DNA from: Lumbricus terrestris
Taxonomy: Eukaryota > Annelida > Clitellata > Crassiclitellata > Lumbricidae
Direction: 5' to 3'
Assembly: GCA_949752735.1 (NCBI GenBank)
Contig: OX457053.1
Span: forward strand, 1,678,084-1,742,083
DNA: 64,000 nt
Part shown: positions 12,201 to 29,869 of the stretch, piece by piece
Layout of the letters: the number at the start of each line of letters is the position of its first letter
How positions within the stretch are numbered: the stretch's first letter is position 1
Program-made: the position numbers and the translations under genes
Notes under the pieces: model-generated
What the model was told of the DNA's origin: nothing
The model's input: only the letters and a program-made list of their open reading frames with translations
The model's database searches: none

Positions 12201-15200
12201 CACCTGCCTTTTATAAGTTGCTCAAATCCTACCTTTTTAGCTGTTGCGGGGTAGGGAGCGTCTTTGAGTAGGTTTCTTGAAGAGGAGCTAGGCCTATGTA
12301 AATTCTAGGGTTCCATGACATTGAAACACGCGACACATAAACACGCGACACTTAAACACAGACACTTAAACACACGACAGATAAACACACTGACAGATAA
12401 ACACACGGCAGATAAACACAAGGACAGATAATCACACGACATTCAAACACACGAGATATAAACATAAGGACAGACACTATAATTCACATTGCACAAAGTT
12501 TGTGCACCACAGTGTGCAGTGTCTGTGTGTCTGCATTGCCTTGACTGGTCATCCAATCTAATCTGAACTTTGTAGCCTACATTTCCTTGTTATTGTACGA
12601 ATTTAGTGTACGAACATCTTTAACAGAATCCGACACTTCGATTGTCACACCGCCGTTGCATGATTATTACGATATAGCTACATGCTCAGATTCTCTTACA
12701 TTTAAGAAATGGAAGCTGGATGAAGTTTTATATATCTGAAATAGAAGCTTTATGAGTGACAAAACGCTTAAGAAATGGAAGCGGGATGAAGGCTTTATAG
12801 ATCTTAAATAGAAGCTAGATTAATGTTTTCACAGATCTGAAATATAGGCTGGATGAGTGATAAAACGCTCGAGAAATCGAAGCGTGATCAAGGGTATTTT
12901 ATATCTTAAATAGAAGCTGGATGAATGATAAACGCTTAAGAAATGGAAGCTGGATGAAGGGATCAATGTTTTATAGATCTTAAATAGAAGCTGGAGTGGT
13001 GTTTTCATAGATCAGAAATAGAGGCCGGATGAGTGATAAAACGCTCGAGAAATCGAAGGATCAAGGTATTTTATATCTTAAATCGAAACTGACTTAAGGG
13101 TAAACGCTTAAGAAGTGGAAGCTGGATGAATGGATCAAGGTATTGATTTCATCCGATATAGGCTTATCCTGTATCTGGTTTTAATAATTATGTCACTGTC
13201 GTCATCTATCGTGTTTAAGGGGAATTTAAGTGCGGCGTGTTTATCTGTCGTGTGTTTATCTGTCCGTGTGTTTATCTGTCGTGTGTTTATCTGTCCGTGT
13301 GTTTACCTGTCGTGTGTTTATCTGTCGTGTGTTTATCTGTCGTGTGTTTATCTGTCGTGTGTTTAAGTGTCTGTGTTTAAGTGTCGCGTGTTTATGTGTC
13401 GTGTGTTTAAATGTCGGCACACCAAATTCTAGGCATTAAATGAAATGAAAAATAATTGAAGAAGATAGCTTTTCTCAGTTATTTCACTCTTGTTCTGCAA
13501 AGAATTAACATAATTGAGATGACACCAATTTCCAATATAAATAACAAATTGAAAACAATTGAGTAAATTGTGAGATAATCTGTTTACAAGATCAGTTGCT
13601 ACTTAGATTGTAAGAATGCTCTTATATCATAATATGACATACCTTTAGGCTCATACTGACAAATATATGCCAATTCTTCAGAAAACGACAGTGCTTTGAA
13701 ATCAAAATCTGTATCGAATGCCGAATAGTCTCTTTCTTCGTCTAGTGTTCTGTTTTCTGGAAATTGTACTGTGTATAGGCCTACTATACAAAAAGAAAAG
13801 AGCATATTTAAAACAAATGGCTGAATTAAAAAGGATGTAAAGAGTTACGTCGTTCGCCATGAGAGAATTGCATCAGCTTGTGCTTCATACTCTAAGGGAG
13901 CTGGAGCTGCTGGACGTGTAGCCTGAATGATGAGTAGGAGTAGGCTAGTGATCGCGAGATAAGGCAGGGTTCTAAACAGTCATTCTGACTGGAAACCAAC
14001 GTTTAATCCTCAGGTCCTGCTTATTCAGGCCCAGGCTTATTTCATAATTATTGTTCACTTCTTCTCAGGGTACCAAGATATCTATGAATTCCGGATGGAA
14101 TCTTGCATCATCCGGAGGTCTATTTCTAGGCCTATCTCAGGAGCCGAAGAACCCGGGTTAGATTCCGATCCCACGGCAAACTTTTAAATGAGAATCTTCT
14201 ATCAGGTCTGTAGGCCTACGAGTCGCTAAATCTGCAAGCTACTGTATAAATATAATTAATTGGATCAAATTAAACTTTAATTTGACGCTCTAGGCTATAT
14301 AATTATGACTTTGGTAACGTCTGTGGAAGTGCATAAGCACGCAACTATGATTCGTAAGTCCTTTCAAGAGTAGTCGTGCTACATGTAAGGTGTCCCTCTA
14401 AATGGTACGCCTATTAGCACATGACTGCATCGCACAAAATGAAATTGCGTTATTACAGAGACGTCTTGTGGTGACTGAACATGATCGAGGCTGTTAAGGT
14501 GCTATTTGGTTTCGGATAAAATGAGTGCAACACATATGACCGGATTTTGATGAAGGATCAGTCAGTTCGCCATCGGTCATGGCGTTAGTGTAGGGTTGTA
14601 GACGAACCCTCTGTGGGTACGTTTAGTGTGTGTCTATCCGGTCTCAACGTTTAGTTGTCATACGCATATGAGGCTAGTGATAATTATTAAAAAATAATTA
14701 TTATGCAATTAGTACAGTGTGCTCGTGAATAAGCTGGTGCCCTGCGCTTGAATTTTGAGTGGCGCTCTAGAAATTTGGAGATTACCATATGCTTTGTTTT
14801 GTTTGATTATGATTATGGTCATCGCTCCAAATTGAATAGCCTATTATTGTACACTATTTATTTATAACGCAAGTCCTCAAACATAATGTCTGCACTTCTA
14901 ACGCTAGCCTTTCCACAGGAGAACGATCAGTCTAATGGATATCCTATTGTAGGCCTATATAATATATATATATATATAAAATTATATATATATAGGCCTA
15001 AATTTAGCAGAAACGATAAGAAATAGTTCATAATTATGCTGTTCTAAATGTCTCTTTTTGTGAGGTGCACCCGTACTATTATACTGTCTTTCTATCCTCA
15101 TGTTACGTACGAAACCGATTATAGGTCTAATTAGGCTATTATGTAACAACAAATTAATACGAACCTTGAACAGACTCGTTCAGTTCTGTCCCATCTATCC

Positions 15201-16533
15201 ACGTCCAGTTACTGTATGAAAAGTTTGTGCCTGCTGTCCAAACTTCACGAGAATCGTGTGATTTCAGATAATCTACTACTGCGTCTTGTTCGGCTCTGTC
15301 ACGAATGACAGGTAGTGTTGCGTTGAAGGAACTGCAAAGTTGCCACGCTTCATTCCATGCCACAGACTCGTCACTGCCTTTGAAGTAGCAAACGACTTCA
15401 CCGGTAACATTCACACACGTTTCATTAGCGGGAACACTGCTTCCGGAGACAGGAAATTCTGTGATTCCTGCGCTCATAAAATTTGCAAACCATATAGGCC
15501 TAACTGTTTAGAAACTTCTGCTTAAACATAGCAGGGCCTATTATAATGTCCAAACGAAATTTACAATAAAGAATGTAGGCATAGGCCTATCACCTGATCT
15601 CAATAATCCATGTACGGTGCATGGGCTTCAGGGATTGTATCATTCGTCATCCTGTTTGAACAGGAACAATAAATGTCTTCAGTCCGACTTCTCTTCAACC
15701 AAGAATACTTTTGTCAGTACGGCATAAATTTATTGTATTGTATTTATTCAAAATTTTCCCGTCAATCCCACTTTTATTTTTCGAAACAATGCCTAGTTTT
15801 ATCAGTCTTTGCAAGTTCTATATAAGAATGCAATAATTTCCACCAATTCATCTTTTATTTAAATAAAGAATAATTTAGTTATACCAACTCAACTTAGCCT
15901 ACATTTAGGAAAAACAAAATACTTTCGACTCTCAAAGATTCAATCTTGAATAAACAATGTTTTCCTGATAGACTTCTAACCTTCATGTAGATACCGTCTA
16001 TTCTCATTTCTATGACCACTCCATAATCTTTATCTGCCGAAGGCTGATCCAGTTCACTCTCATAAATGGGAACTCCGTTTGGTGGAGTGGATATTGACAC
16101 CAAGTTCCGGGACAATTTGGGATCAGTCCAAGGACTTGTTGCACAAAATGTCGACTCCGCAATAATCCAGGGTAGCCTATCTGCGACGGCTGACAACCGT
16201 ATTTGCAGGCGATAAAATTGATGTGGCCCAAATAATATATTATTTGCAGAATATGCAGACTTGTCTGAGCCCCTGACAAGCAGATCCAAATGAATCTAAT
16301 GTCGGGTGAAGGAGTCTACCTACATGAAACACCACGTAGCTTTGTAGAAATGCATGCAACACTAGAATCAAACTTCTCCTGAGTTTTGTTGCTTGCCATT
16401 ATCAATACAAAAATTAAGCCATAATGTACAGAAGGAACTTCTACCAACAGCGATAGGCCTACGTGCAAGCCATCGGTTCATAAAAATTCAACTTACCGAA
16501 GGCTATTGCCAATAGAACATGAATCGGAAACAT
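2799..16533 (-). CDS. Receptor gene 1: dual-CTLD membrane receptor with giant stalk
   Basis: Exons, 5' to 3': 16497..16533, 15165..15467, 13643..13783, 11794..12021, 11001..11141, 10413..10490, 10118..10195, 9570..9635, 9162..9227, 8860..8925, 8551..8616, 8122..8193, 7829..7894, 7535..7600, 7249..7314, 6939..7004, 5757..6704, 4070..4139, 2799..3258. They sum to 3084 nt, or 1027 aa. Predicted order: signal peptide (1-12), CTLD1 (13-160), CTLD2 (161-283), Thr/Ser-rich stalk (284-851, with the VNTR from 536), transmembrane helix (852-874), tail (875-1027). All junctions are phase 1 except TM-tail (phase 2), as in the paralogues. One intron is GC-AG. A plasma-membrane recognition receptor is inferred from architecture; the ligand is unknown. 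The stalk is far longer than in the paralogues and the tail is truncated. Confidence 0.83.
3259..5447. other. Gene 1 introns around the TM exon
   Basis: Apart from the TM exon (4070..4139) I see only AT-rich intron sequence. There are no clear mobile-element ends and no further exon. Confidence 0.45.
4070..4139 (-). CDS. Gene 1 transmembrane exon
   Basis: 70 nt, phase 1 in and phase 2 out. It encodes VIAVVIAVIPIICLIVFVV followed by RIRKR, a single helix with a basic stop-transfer end on the cytoplasmic side. Confidence 0.88.
5757..6704 (-). CDS. Gene 1 expanded stalk exon (42-bp VNTR x 22)
   Basis: 948 nt, phase 1 on both sides, with normal stalk-exon ends: an ATCAAGGCGAT start after TTTTAG, and ETIDIFAG before GTAAG. 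Between them 22 tandem units encode GDRSTAATMQTSVE with few variants (SAE, STTAT, TMK, TFAE). An ancestral 22-codon stalk exon appears to have expanded internally by 21 units. It adds about 300 Ser/Thr-rich residues to the stalk, suggesting a mucin-like rod. Confidence 0.88.
5757..6704. repeat. 42-bp minisatellite in coding exon
   Basis: The unit contains AGATCTACTGCGGCAACAAT in minus orientation. Unit length is a multiple of three, so all frames through the array stay open. The variants KSTTAT/STTAT, TMK and SAE recur every five units near the 3' end, a 210-bp higher-order repeat. Confidence 0.9.
6939..7004 (-). CDS. Gene 1 stalk exon with GC donor
   Basis: 66-nt member of the stalk series (QGGISFAETTQSSAESIRTFAG). 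Its donor reads GCAAG where sister exons have GTAAG, so its intron is GC-AG. The frame and phase are intact. Confidence 0.75.
7249..10490 (-). CDS. Gene 1 stalk exon array (10 of 12 exons)
   Basis: Serial exons at 10413..10490, 10118..10195, 9570..9635, 9162..9227, 8860..8925, 8551..8616, 8122..8193, 7829..7894, 7535..7600 and 7249..7314. All are phase 1 in and out, mostly 66 nt, and most share a pattern such as GQGDTSPAATTQTSAETIHTFT. Flanking intron sequence is duplicated with each exon, giving a unit of about 300 to 430 bp. The peptides are Thr/Ser-rich, suiting an O-glycosylated stalk. Relic copies with a broken frame or donor lie at about 9985-10053 and 5448-5513 and are excluded. Confidence 0.82.
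9838..9964. mobile_element. hAT-type MITE in gene 1 stalk intron
   Basis: The ends CATTGGCGACGCTAGG and, reverse complemented, CAGTGGCGGCGTCAGG form a terminal inverted repeat. Flanks are TAGAAAAT and TAGAAAAC, an 8-bp target duplication with one change. It is 127 bp with no coding capacity. Confidence 0.6.
10491..11000. other. Gene 1 intron between CTLD2 and stalk
   Basis: AT-rich intron with several TAGGCCTA palindromes. No other feature recognised. Confidence 0.45.
11001..11141 (-). CDS. Gene 1 CTLD2, second half
   Basis: 141 nt between GCGCCTAG and GTAAGC, both phase 1. It encodes DDIKYTNF, GECINIDTKDGKWTAVDC and VVCQRG: the last three conserved cysteines are present. The calcium-binding WND is replaced by WTA, and no EPN or QPD is seen. 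Confidence 0.9.
11381..11523. mobile_element. hAT-type MITE in CTLD2 intron
   Basis: 143 bp with inverted ends CAGTGGTGT and ACACCACTG. Flanks are CTGTCAAA and CTGTCATA, an 8-bp target duplication with one mismatch. The interior is C/G-rich and non-coding. Confidence 0.65.
11794..12021 (-). CDS. Gene 1 CTLD2, first half
   Basis: 228 nt, phase 1. It encodes CNSSG, KCLRLIDGSRTWYDARNQC, LAIIGEED, YWIGL and SWRW, a textbook start of a long-form C-type-lectin domain. WYDARNQC is identical in all four genes where this exon is present. Confidence 0.92.
12205..12309 (+). mobile_element. LINE/SINE 3' tail fragment, interrupted
   Basis: The stretch GGGAGCGTCTTTGAGTAG followed by TTCTTGAAG matches the 3' tail shared by LINE and SINE copies across the window. 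A foldback element is inserted just after it, and the tail seems to resume at 13434 (GCATTAAATGAAATG). Confidence 0.5.
12310..13423. mobile_element. Foldback element 2 with ~14-bp subrepeats
   Basis: Units like AAACACACGACAGAT (12330-12470) face inverted units like GTGTTTATCTGTCGT (13234-13412). The centre (12470-13230) has its own repeats built on AAATGGAAGCTGGATGAA. Ends GGTTCCATGACATT and, reverse complemented, GGTGTGCCGACATT match at most positions and resemble the ends of the element at 472-986. AAATTCTAG flanks both sides, a 9-bp (or 10-bp) target duplication. It lies in the gene 1 intron between the two lectin domains. Confidence 0.75.
13643..13783 (-). CDS. Gene 1 CTLD1, second half
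   Basis: 141 nt, phase 1 in and out. It ends SEELAYICQYEPK, where ICQY gives the last conserved lectin cysteine. The usual second cysteine pair and WND motif are absent. The acceptor could equally be three bases further in (13780). Confidence 0.82.
13784..15164. other. Gene 1 intron inside CTLD1
   Basis: Non-coding apart from a short AT dinucleotide run near 14960-14995. No gene or clear element end seen. Confidence 0.45.
15165..15467 (-). CDS. Gene 1 CTLD1, first half
   Basis: Phase 1 on both sides, after GCGCAG and before GTTCG. It encodes an N-terminal cysteine pair ending CYFKG, then NEAWQLC, LPVIRD, VWTAG and SNWTWIDG, the hallmark order of a C-type-lectin fold. Six N-glycosylation sequons are visible (NET, NVT, NAT, NFS, NWT, NES). 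Confidence 0.9.
15981..16295 (-). other. Candidate extra exon or exon relic in gene 1 intron 1
   Basis: A minus-strand open frame runs from an AG at 16297 to a possible GTTAG donor at 15979. It contains FCATSPWTDPKLS and DYGVVIEMRIDGIYM. The latter resembles FGPVCNMRI and DGLYF in the matching intron of gene 2. The open frame would be phase 0 on entry, which does not fit the phase-1 exon 1. It may be an alternative N-terminal domain, a relic, or chance. Confidence 0.3.
16497..16533 (-). CDS. Gene 1 exon 1, signal peptide
   Basis: The exon encodes MFPIHVLLAIAF and ends in phase 1 before GTAAGT. The same MFPI...LLA.AF pattern starts genes 2 and 3, which fixes the start. A hydrophobic core follows only a few residues, so the signal peptide is short and probably continues into exon 2. 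Confidence 0.8.
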
Positions 16534-16640
16534 TTTGGAATTGAAAATGTTGGTACGGTACTTTCAGCCAACAACACGACGTAGCTATACGCATAGATAA
16601 TATCTACCTACTGGTAAATGATCCCTTCATCCTTAGCCTA
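16534..16640 (-). promoter_or_regulatory. Gene 1 5' flank, conserved among paralogues
   Basis: Upstream of the start codon the sequence (ACTTTCAGCC, CCAACAACACGACG) matches the flanks of genes 2 and 3 at 26503 and 48606. It probably holds the 5' UTR and core promoter. No TATA box can be assigned with confidence. Confidence 0.4.
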
Positions 16641-18102
16641 CTTTGCATAAGTTTTCGGAACTAATACATTACAAGCAAGTTAGAAGACAGTCAACTATGC
16701 TCTGCCCCTCAGACCCGCTGGAAATGTCTAATGATAATTACAATGAATTCAGCGGACGACGGTTCAACGGGTAGTCTCTAAAACGAGCGACATAGACCAC
16801 TAGTTTAGTGAAAGACATTTTTTAGAGGGACATTGCTAGGACACGTAGTGCGTCGTAGGTCTACTGATAACGATATCAGGAAAACCAGTTTGAACTTCGA
16901 ACGGTCATTTTAGTTCAAATTGCCTTGTACTGAATTAATAATTTTTTAAATGGTGGCATTAGCCTTATCTCGTAATGATTAATTTTATTCTCACACATGC
17001 AAGGCTAAATCCGAATATTCAATTATTCATGCAGGCTATATATATAATTATTGCGCGATGGTGTAGGGCTTTGTTTGTTGCCTTGCAGCCGGAGGATTTC
17101 AAGTTCGAATCCACCTCAAGCCGCCTCGTAAGGACCTTGGGCAAGTCCTGCAGTCGCAGTTGCTCAGCGCTTCGGCTATATTTTTTAGCTAATTATTATG
17201 TGTGCCATTACATGACTGCTAAAGCGATTTTTAAGTCGCATCATTAGAAAATTGGCTGATTCAACCATTGTCTTGAAGAATTCACCTTTTTAAAATTTAC
17301 GCCACGATGCATATTGTGCTGGTGAAGGTCTGATTTTCTGGATATTCAAATGAATATGGTTTTGTTTTGTATGCTCCATCAGTCGGTGTTTTGAGCATCG
17401 GACTGCGGCGCAGTAGAAGTTACTAGGCTAATTGCAATGTCAATTGGTCGTTAGTCTGAGCCCGATCGTCCGGCAGCTTCGTAGAAAGCCTTATGACAAC
17501 AGAAAACCGGCTATTGAATTTACTTAAATTATTATTGAGCTTGCATATTATAGCGACCTTCAACGTAATCTACTCAGAAGCGCTCTCTGTCCAAGCAAGG
17601 TTAGGCCTAAATAAGTCAGTTTTTAAGTTCGAAAGGAACCTAGTGGTGTGACCTCTATTATGTCAGAGAGCTATGAATTAGGGATATTGAAGGGATGCTA
17701 TAATTACAAATTCTTTTTGATCGATTGATTGATAAAATGATATTGAATAAGATTGAATGTATAATAAATGCAAGTCTTTAGATCAATCCGACTACGTGAC
17801 AATATTTCATATTTGCATAGGTTACAGTTAAGCAAGTCAATGACTGTTGATTACTAAAGTTTAGATCACATGGAAATGTTCTACTGTAGAGTGATATCCG
17901 TTGAATAATGTCGAACTGTTGGAGCAGCTAATTTGATAGCATTTGTCTTTTACTTTTCTATTGATCTGTCAATCTCGAGAATTTACGTCTAATTTGTTTA
18001 TGCTGAGCGTGAATTCAAGTTCTATGAGACTGCTACCTATTAACAAATTCTCTTTTGTCAAAATTCATTTGTTTCTTAGATAATATCATTTGCTTTTTTG
18101 CG
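16641..18102. other. Spacer between genes 1 and 2
   Basis: Intergenic DNA between the gene 2 stop codon and the gene 1 5' flank. Only a SINE fragment at about 17053-17176 is recognised. Confidence 0.5.
17053..17176 (+). mobile_element. tRNA-derived SINE head, truncated
   Basis: It begins GCGCGATGGTGTAG (A-box-like) and carries AAGTTCGAATCCACC (B-box). It continues with GACCTTGGGCAAGTCCTGCA and CTCAGCGCTTCGG, as in the fuller copy at 29052-29260. The LINE-like tail is missing. Confidence 0.65.
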
Positions 18103-26502
<8,400 letters not shown>

Positions 26503-26860
26503 TCTGTAAGTAACTAAACTACTTTCAGCCAGAATCTCCAACAATGCAACACAACAGTGCACGCTAATAATATTCACCGCCTAAGACTATTCATTTCAAC
26601 GGTATCATGCTGTAGGCCCGCAAGTATTCTTATTCTTATTCTGATAGCCTAAGTGATCACTTGCGGACTTGTGACATGCACATGTAGACGTGCTTGCCTG
26701 CAGTTTGCGCGAATGTCCGGGTTTCCAGTAAATTGCGATTGGTTTGACCGAAAGTCAATTCTACTATATGTCAAGGTTTTTTATTGGCTCAGTGTTTGTG
26801 TAGACCTCTAAATACACGTAATAATCATAATTGGCGCTCTTCTCTTCCGCATAAAATTAG
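26503..26860 (-). promoter_or_regulatory. Gene 2 5' flank, conserved with gene 3
   Basis: Upstream sequence aligns with 48606-48990 through blocks such as CGCGAATGTCCGGGTTTCCA and AGTAAATTGCGA. Conservation beyond the coding start suggests that whole genes with promoters were duplicated. Core promoter elements cannot be placed. Confidence 0.5.
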
Positions 26861-28252
26861 AACGATGGTTTTTTCCAGGGTTTGTTTTCAAAAAGACCGC
26901 ATTGCGCATTATGGCCAATCCCTTAGAACAGTCTACGTTAATGCATAGGATACAAATTATACATGTAGGTTATTGTTTGACTCGTTGTAGGTTTTAAAGA
27001 CTGTAGGCCTGAGATGCTGTAGCATTGTCTTTAGGAGTAACTTCAACAGCAGCAACTGCAGTTTAAGCATAATTTCTGGGAATTTTTATTATCCTAGCGA
27101 AAGTGTTGGGCATCTGGACCTGCCGGGAGGTAGCAGACCTAAAGAAGAAAGCGAAAGTGTCTAATATAACATAACTTATTCAGAAACCAACCTGCAGTTC
27201 GCACTAATATCATATTATTACATTAACCTACATTTGTCTAGATTAGGCAGTATGCACGGGACACTCAAAAGCGGTCAAAGGTCCCGAATGCCAAGGCCAA
27301 CTGAGAGAATTTCGCTGAGAAAAATTCACCACGCCAACTACGTTATGTGAAAAACTAAGACATAAATTCGTAACTAACATAGTAAACAAATTGAAATGCA
27401 AACAAATACCAATGCACGATGCATCAGCTGGACGAGGTGCCTTCGCGAATAGGTTTTACTTAATTAGATCAACGCCCGGATGATCCGTTCACTGATACAG
27501 AGAAAGCATCGACTACAGTTACAGTAACAGTAAACAAGTCAGAGGGCAGACAATAATAGGCGGCCATAATTATAGTCGGCTGCAACAGGAAGTTATCTGT
27601 TAGATCTAACCCAGACAATTTATATGAGTAGGCATACAGAGCATTTCTTAATGATAGCTTCGATAAGCGTTTAGGCAAAGCTGCACAAAGCTTGCTATCT
27701 GCATGACCTTGTTAAATGAGGATGCTACATGTATGTTATGTCCGCGACACACATTAATTTTTTAGCGCTACGTCAGCGTTAGGAACTTTCAATTTTAGGC
27801 TATAAGCTTTTTCGATTGTTAATGGAACAAGATAACACATTGACATTGGGGATTGTAAACGGTGACCGTAAATGGACAGAGATTACCCTTAACGTTGATA
27901 TATATAATTTATATATATATATATATTCGTTTTATTGATAGAATGAGCGGCCGACATAACGAGACAGCTAATTAACAAGCACAAAGATAGCAGCGGATGA
28001 AGCCTGATAAACGTTTTTATAGGTCTACAGCATCCGTGTCATGAAGTCTTATTGTTTTTACTGGTTAGTTGAAATGGATGCGGCTTTGTAGGTCCTATTG
28101 GCCAGGATGTCTATCGGAGACAAATTTACGAAGTAGCCATATAGCACATGATCGTTGTTCTTAATTACAGCTGTGAAGAGGTCGGCATCAGCAGCCTCAG
28201 TCTTAATGTCTGCTTTTCGGGAATTGGAGGGGAGGAATCCAGCTCGTCTGAC
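26861..28252. other. Spacer upstream of gene 2
   Basis: Contains one arm (about 27436-27550) of a direct repeat whose other arm is at 28668-28790, and an AT-dinucleotide run near 27898-27925. No gene found. Confidence 0.5.
27436..27550. repeat. Direct repeat, copy 1
   Basis: Shares GAGGTGCCTTCG, TTAGATCAACGCCCGGATGA, GATACAGAGAAAGCATCGAC and AAGTCAGAGGGCAG with 28668-28790. The two copies are about 1.24 kb apart in the same orientation. Family unknown. Confidence 0.7.
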
Positions 28253-28625
28253 ATTGTATTGTATATAAGCATTTACATGTATAAAGCGCCTCTTACAGAC
28301 TAGCTATTCAGAGGCGCTGTCAGCGTGACAGCCCAGAAGAAATAAAAAAGGACTTCAAGTAGCAGAGAGCTGAAGATGACACCCCGATAAGATCTTACTA
28401 GGGATAGTGGGAGGGAGGTCATTCCACATAGAAGGACCTACAATGTCCCAGGAACATTTCAATGCAATCGACCTCTTCAGAGCTCTGACTGTGGCTTAAT
28501 AAACAATAATTACGGCGCAGATAACAGTGATTGTTGGTATAGTCTGATTTTCAGAGTATGTAACTACGGGCCTCCTGTTCTAGCAGATAGTCACGCAGCC
28601 TCTGACGAAGATTGTGGTGATTATC
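28253..28625 (-). pseudogene. LINE C-terminal remnant, minus strand
   Basis: Minus-strand reading gives a degenerate LINE C-terminus (GPSMWNDLPP) and ends in the shared tail (CTCTGAATAG, GGCGCTTTATA in minus orientation). Confidence 0.6.
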
Positions 28626-28667
28626 GATATTTTATCGTCGTGTGAAAACAAACGTTGGTATCAGTGG

Positions 28668-28790
28668 TATGAGGTGCCTTCGTGAATAGGCTTAACCTAA
28701 TTAGATCAACGCCCGGATGATCCGTTCACTGATACAGAGAAAGCATCGACTACAATTATTACAGTAACTGTAGACAAGTCAGAGGGCAGT
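28668..28790. repeat. Direct repeat, copy 2
   Basis: The partner of 27436-27550, with a few substitutions and a short extra ATTACA stretch. It follows directly after a LINE remnant. Confidence 0.7.
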
Positions 28791-29051
28791 TGCACGAAAT
28801 GAACCCTCATCTATCTAGGCAGTAATCTCATCTGCACCGGGTGACGCTTTCAGCGGGTTTCCCCCATTAGTGGTGCAGCAATAGCCACATACATGTAACT
28901 ATGACAACGCTTCGTCAACGTTATCGTGCAGGTATGACTTAGAACTTATGGATAGAGAACGTGATGGAAGATACAAGTAGGCTACACAGCGCATGGGCAT
29001 GAGAAAAGCCGTGGACAAAACCAGGGCAGAAGAATTTGTTTGTTTGTATGT

Positions 29052-29260
29052 GCACTTGTTATAGCGCCCCTTAAAGCTTTCTACTCAGAGGCGCTCCCGA
29101 CTGTAGAGAGGATACTGCATCGGAGTTTCATGCCGAAGCGCTGAGCAATTGCGAGTGAAGGACTTGCCCAAGGTCCCTACGCGGCGACTTGAGGTGGATT
29201 CGAACTCGCAACTTTTCAGCTGCAAGGCGACGAACATATCCACTACACCACCGCGCCCCA
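29052..29260 (-). mobile_element. tRNA-derived SINE with LINE-type tail
   Basis: In minus orientation it starts GCGCGGTGGTGTAGTGGATA and has the B-box GAGTTCGAATCCACC. It continues with GACCTTGGGCAAGTCC and ends GGGAGCGCCTCTGAGTAG then GGGGCGCTATAAC. The last part equals the LINE 3' tail, implying it borrowed LINE machinery. Confidence 0.82.
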
Positions 29261-29869
29261 CAATTTGGAGACGTCTTGCTAAGGCCTCATCGACCGCACA
29301 CGCCTAACGGAGAAGAGAAAGAAGGAGATGAAGAAATGAGAGAAATAAGGAGACGAATAAACGAGGCTTATAAATTGAAGAAAAATAATTAATTACTGAA
29401 GACTATCAGCAAGACAAAATGTAAGACCTTAGATCCTGTGCTTTGGATTGAGGATTAACAACTGCTCTGCAAAGTTGTAACATTTAGGCCTACAATAATA
29501 ATTATTGCGGATGATCAAATTCTAATAATAGGCTAATTATGCATTCTCTATGCAGTTGTTGGTGCTCTTCACTAGAATCAATACACTAATTATCATAATT
29601 ATCAAAATCTAGGCACGCCGGAAGAATTTTAGTCAACTGGATGCAAACGTCACATGAGCATGACATGTATGTGCAGCTGTTTAAAGCAATTAAAATGATC
29701 CTAATCACACCATCCTGTCTTTACTGCGTAGATCTATCTCCCATTTTCAGTTAAGGATATAACCTTCGACCTAGACCCCGTAACTTCTGATTATCTGTAA
29801 CATGTATCGTCATTACTTCATCTCGCGTATTCTGTGTAAACATCCAAACAATATCTGCTAAGGTTCACC
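29261..29869. other. Intergenic, nothing recognised
   Basis: Between a SINE and a LINE remnant. AT-rich, with no gene seen. Confidence 0.4.

Noticed and set aside
12329..12470. CRISPR-like regular repeats
   Set aside because: There are no unique spacers. The units are contiguous, have an inverted partner array, and lie in eukaryotic DNA.
13130..13439. Plus-strand ORFs with repeated CLSV/YLSC
   Set aside because: They translate the subrepeats of a foldback element.
14150..14185. B-box-like GTTAGATTCCGATCC
   Set aside because: There is no A box and no SINE body around it; too weak to call.
16010..16279. 89-codon alternative frame in gene 1 intron 1
   Set aside because: It fits the entry phase behind a GTCAG acceptor but ends in a stop without a usable donor, and shows no similarity to gene 2.
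17053..17176. tRNA-like A and B boxes
   Set aside because: The sequence continues into SINE-specific sequence and is repeated at 29.2 kb. It does not fold as a complete tRNA gene by eye.
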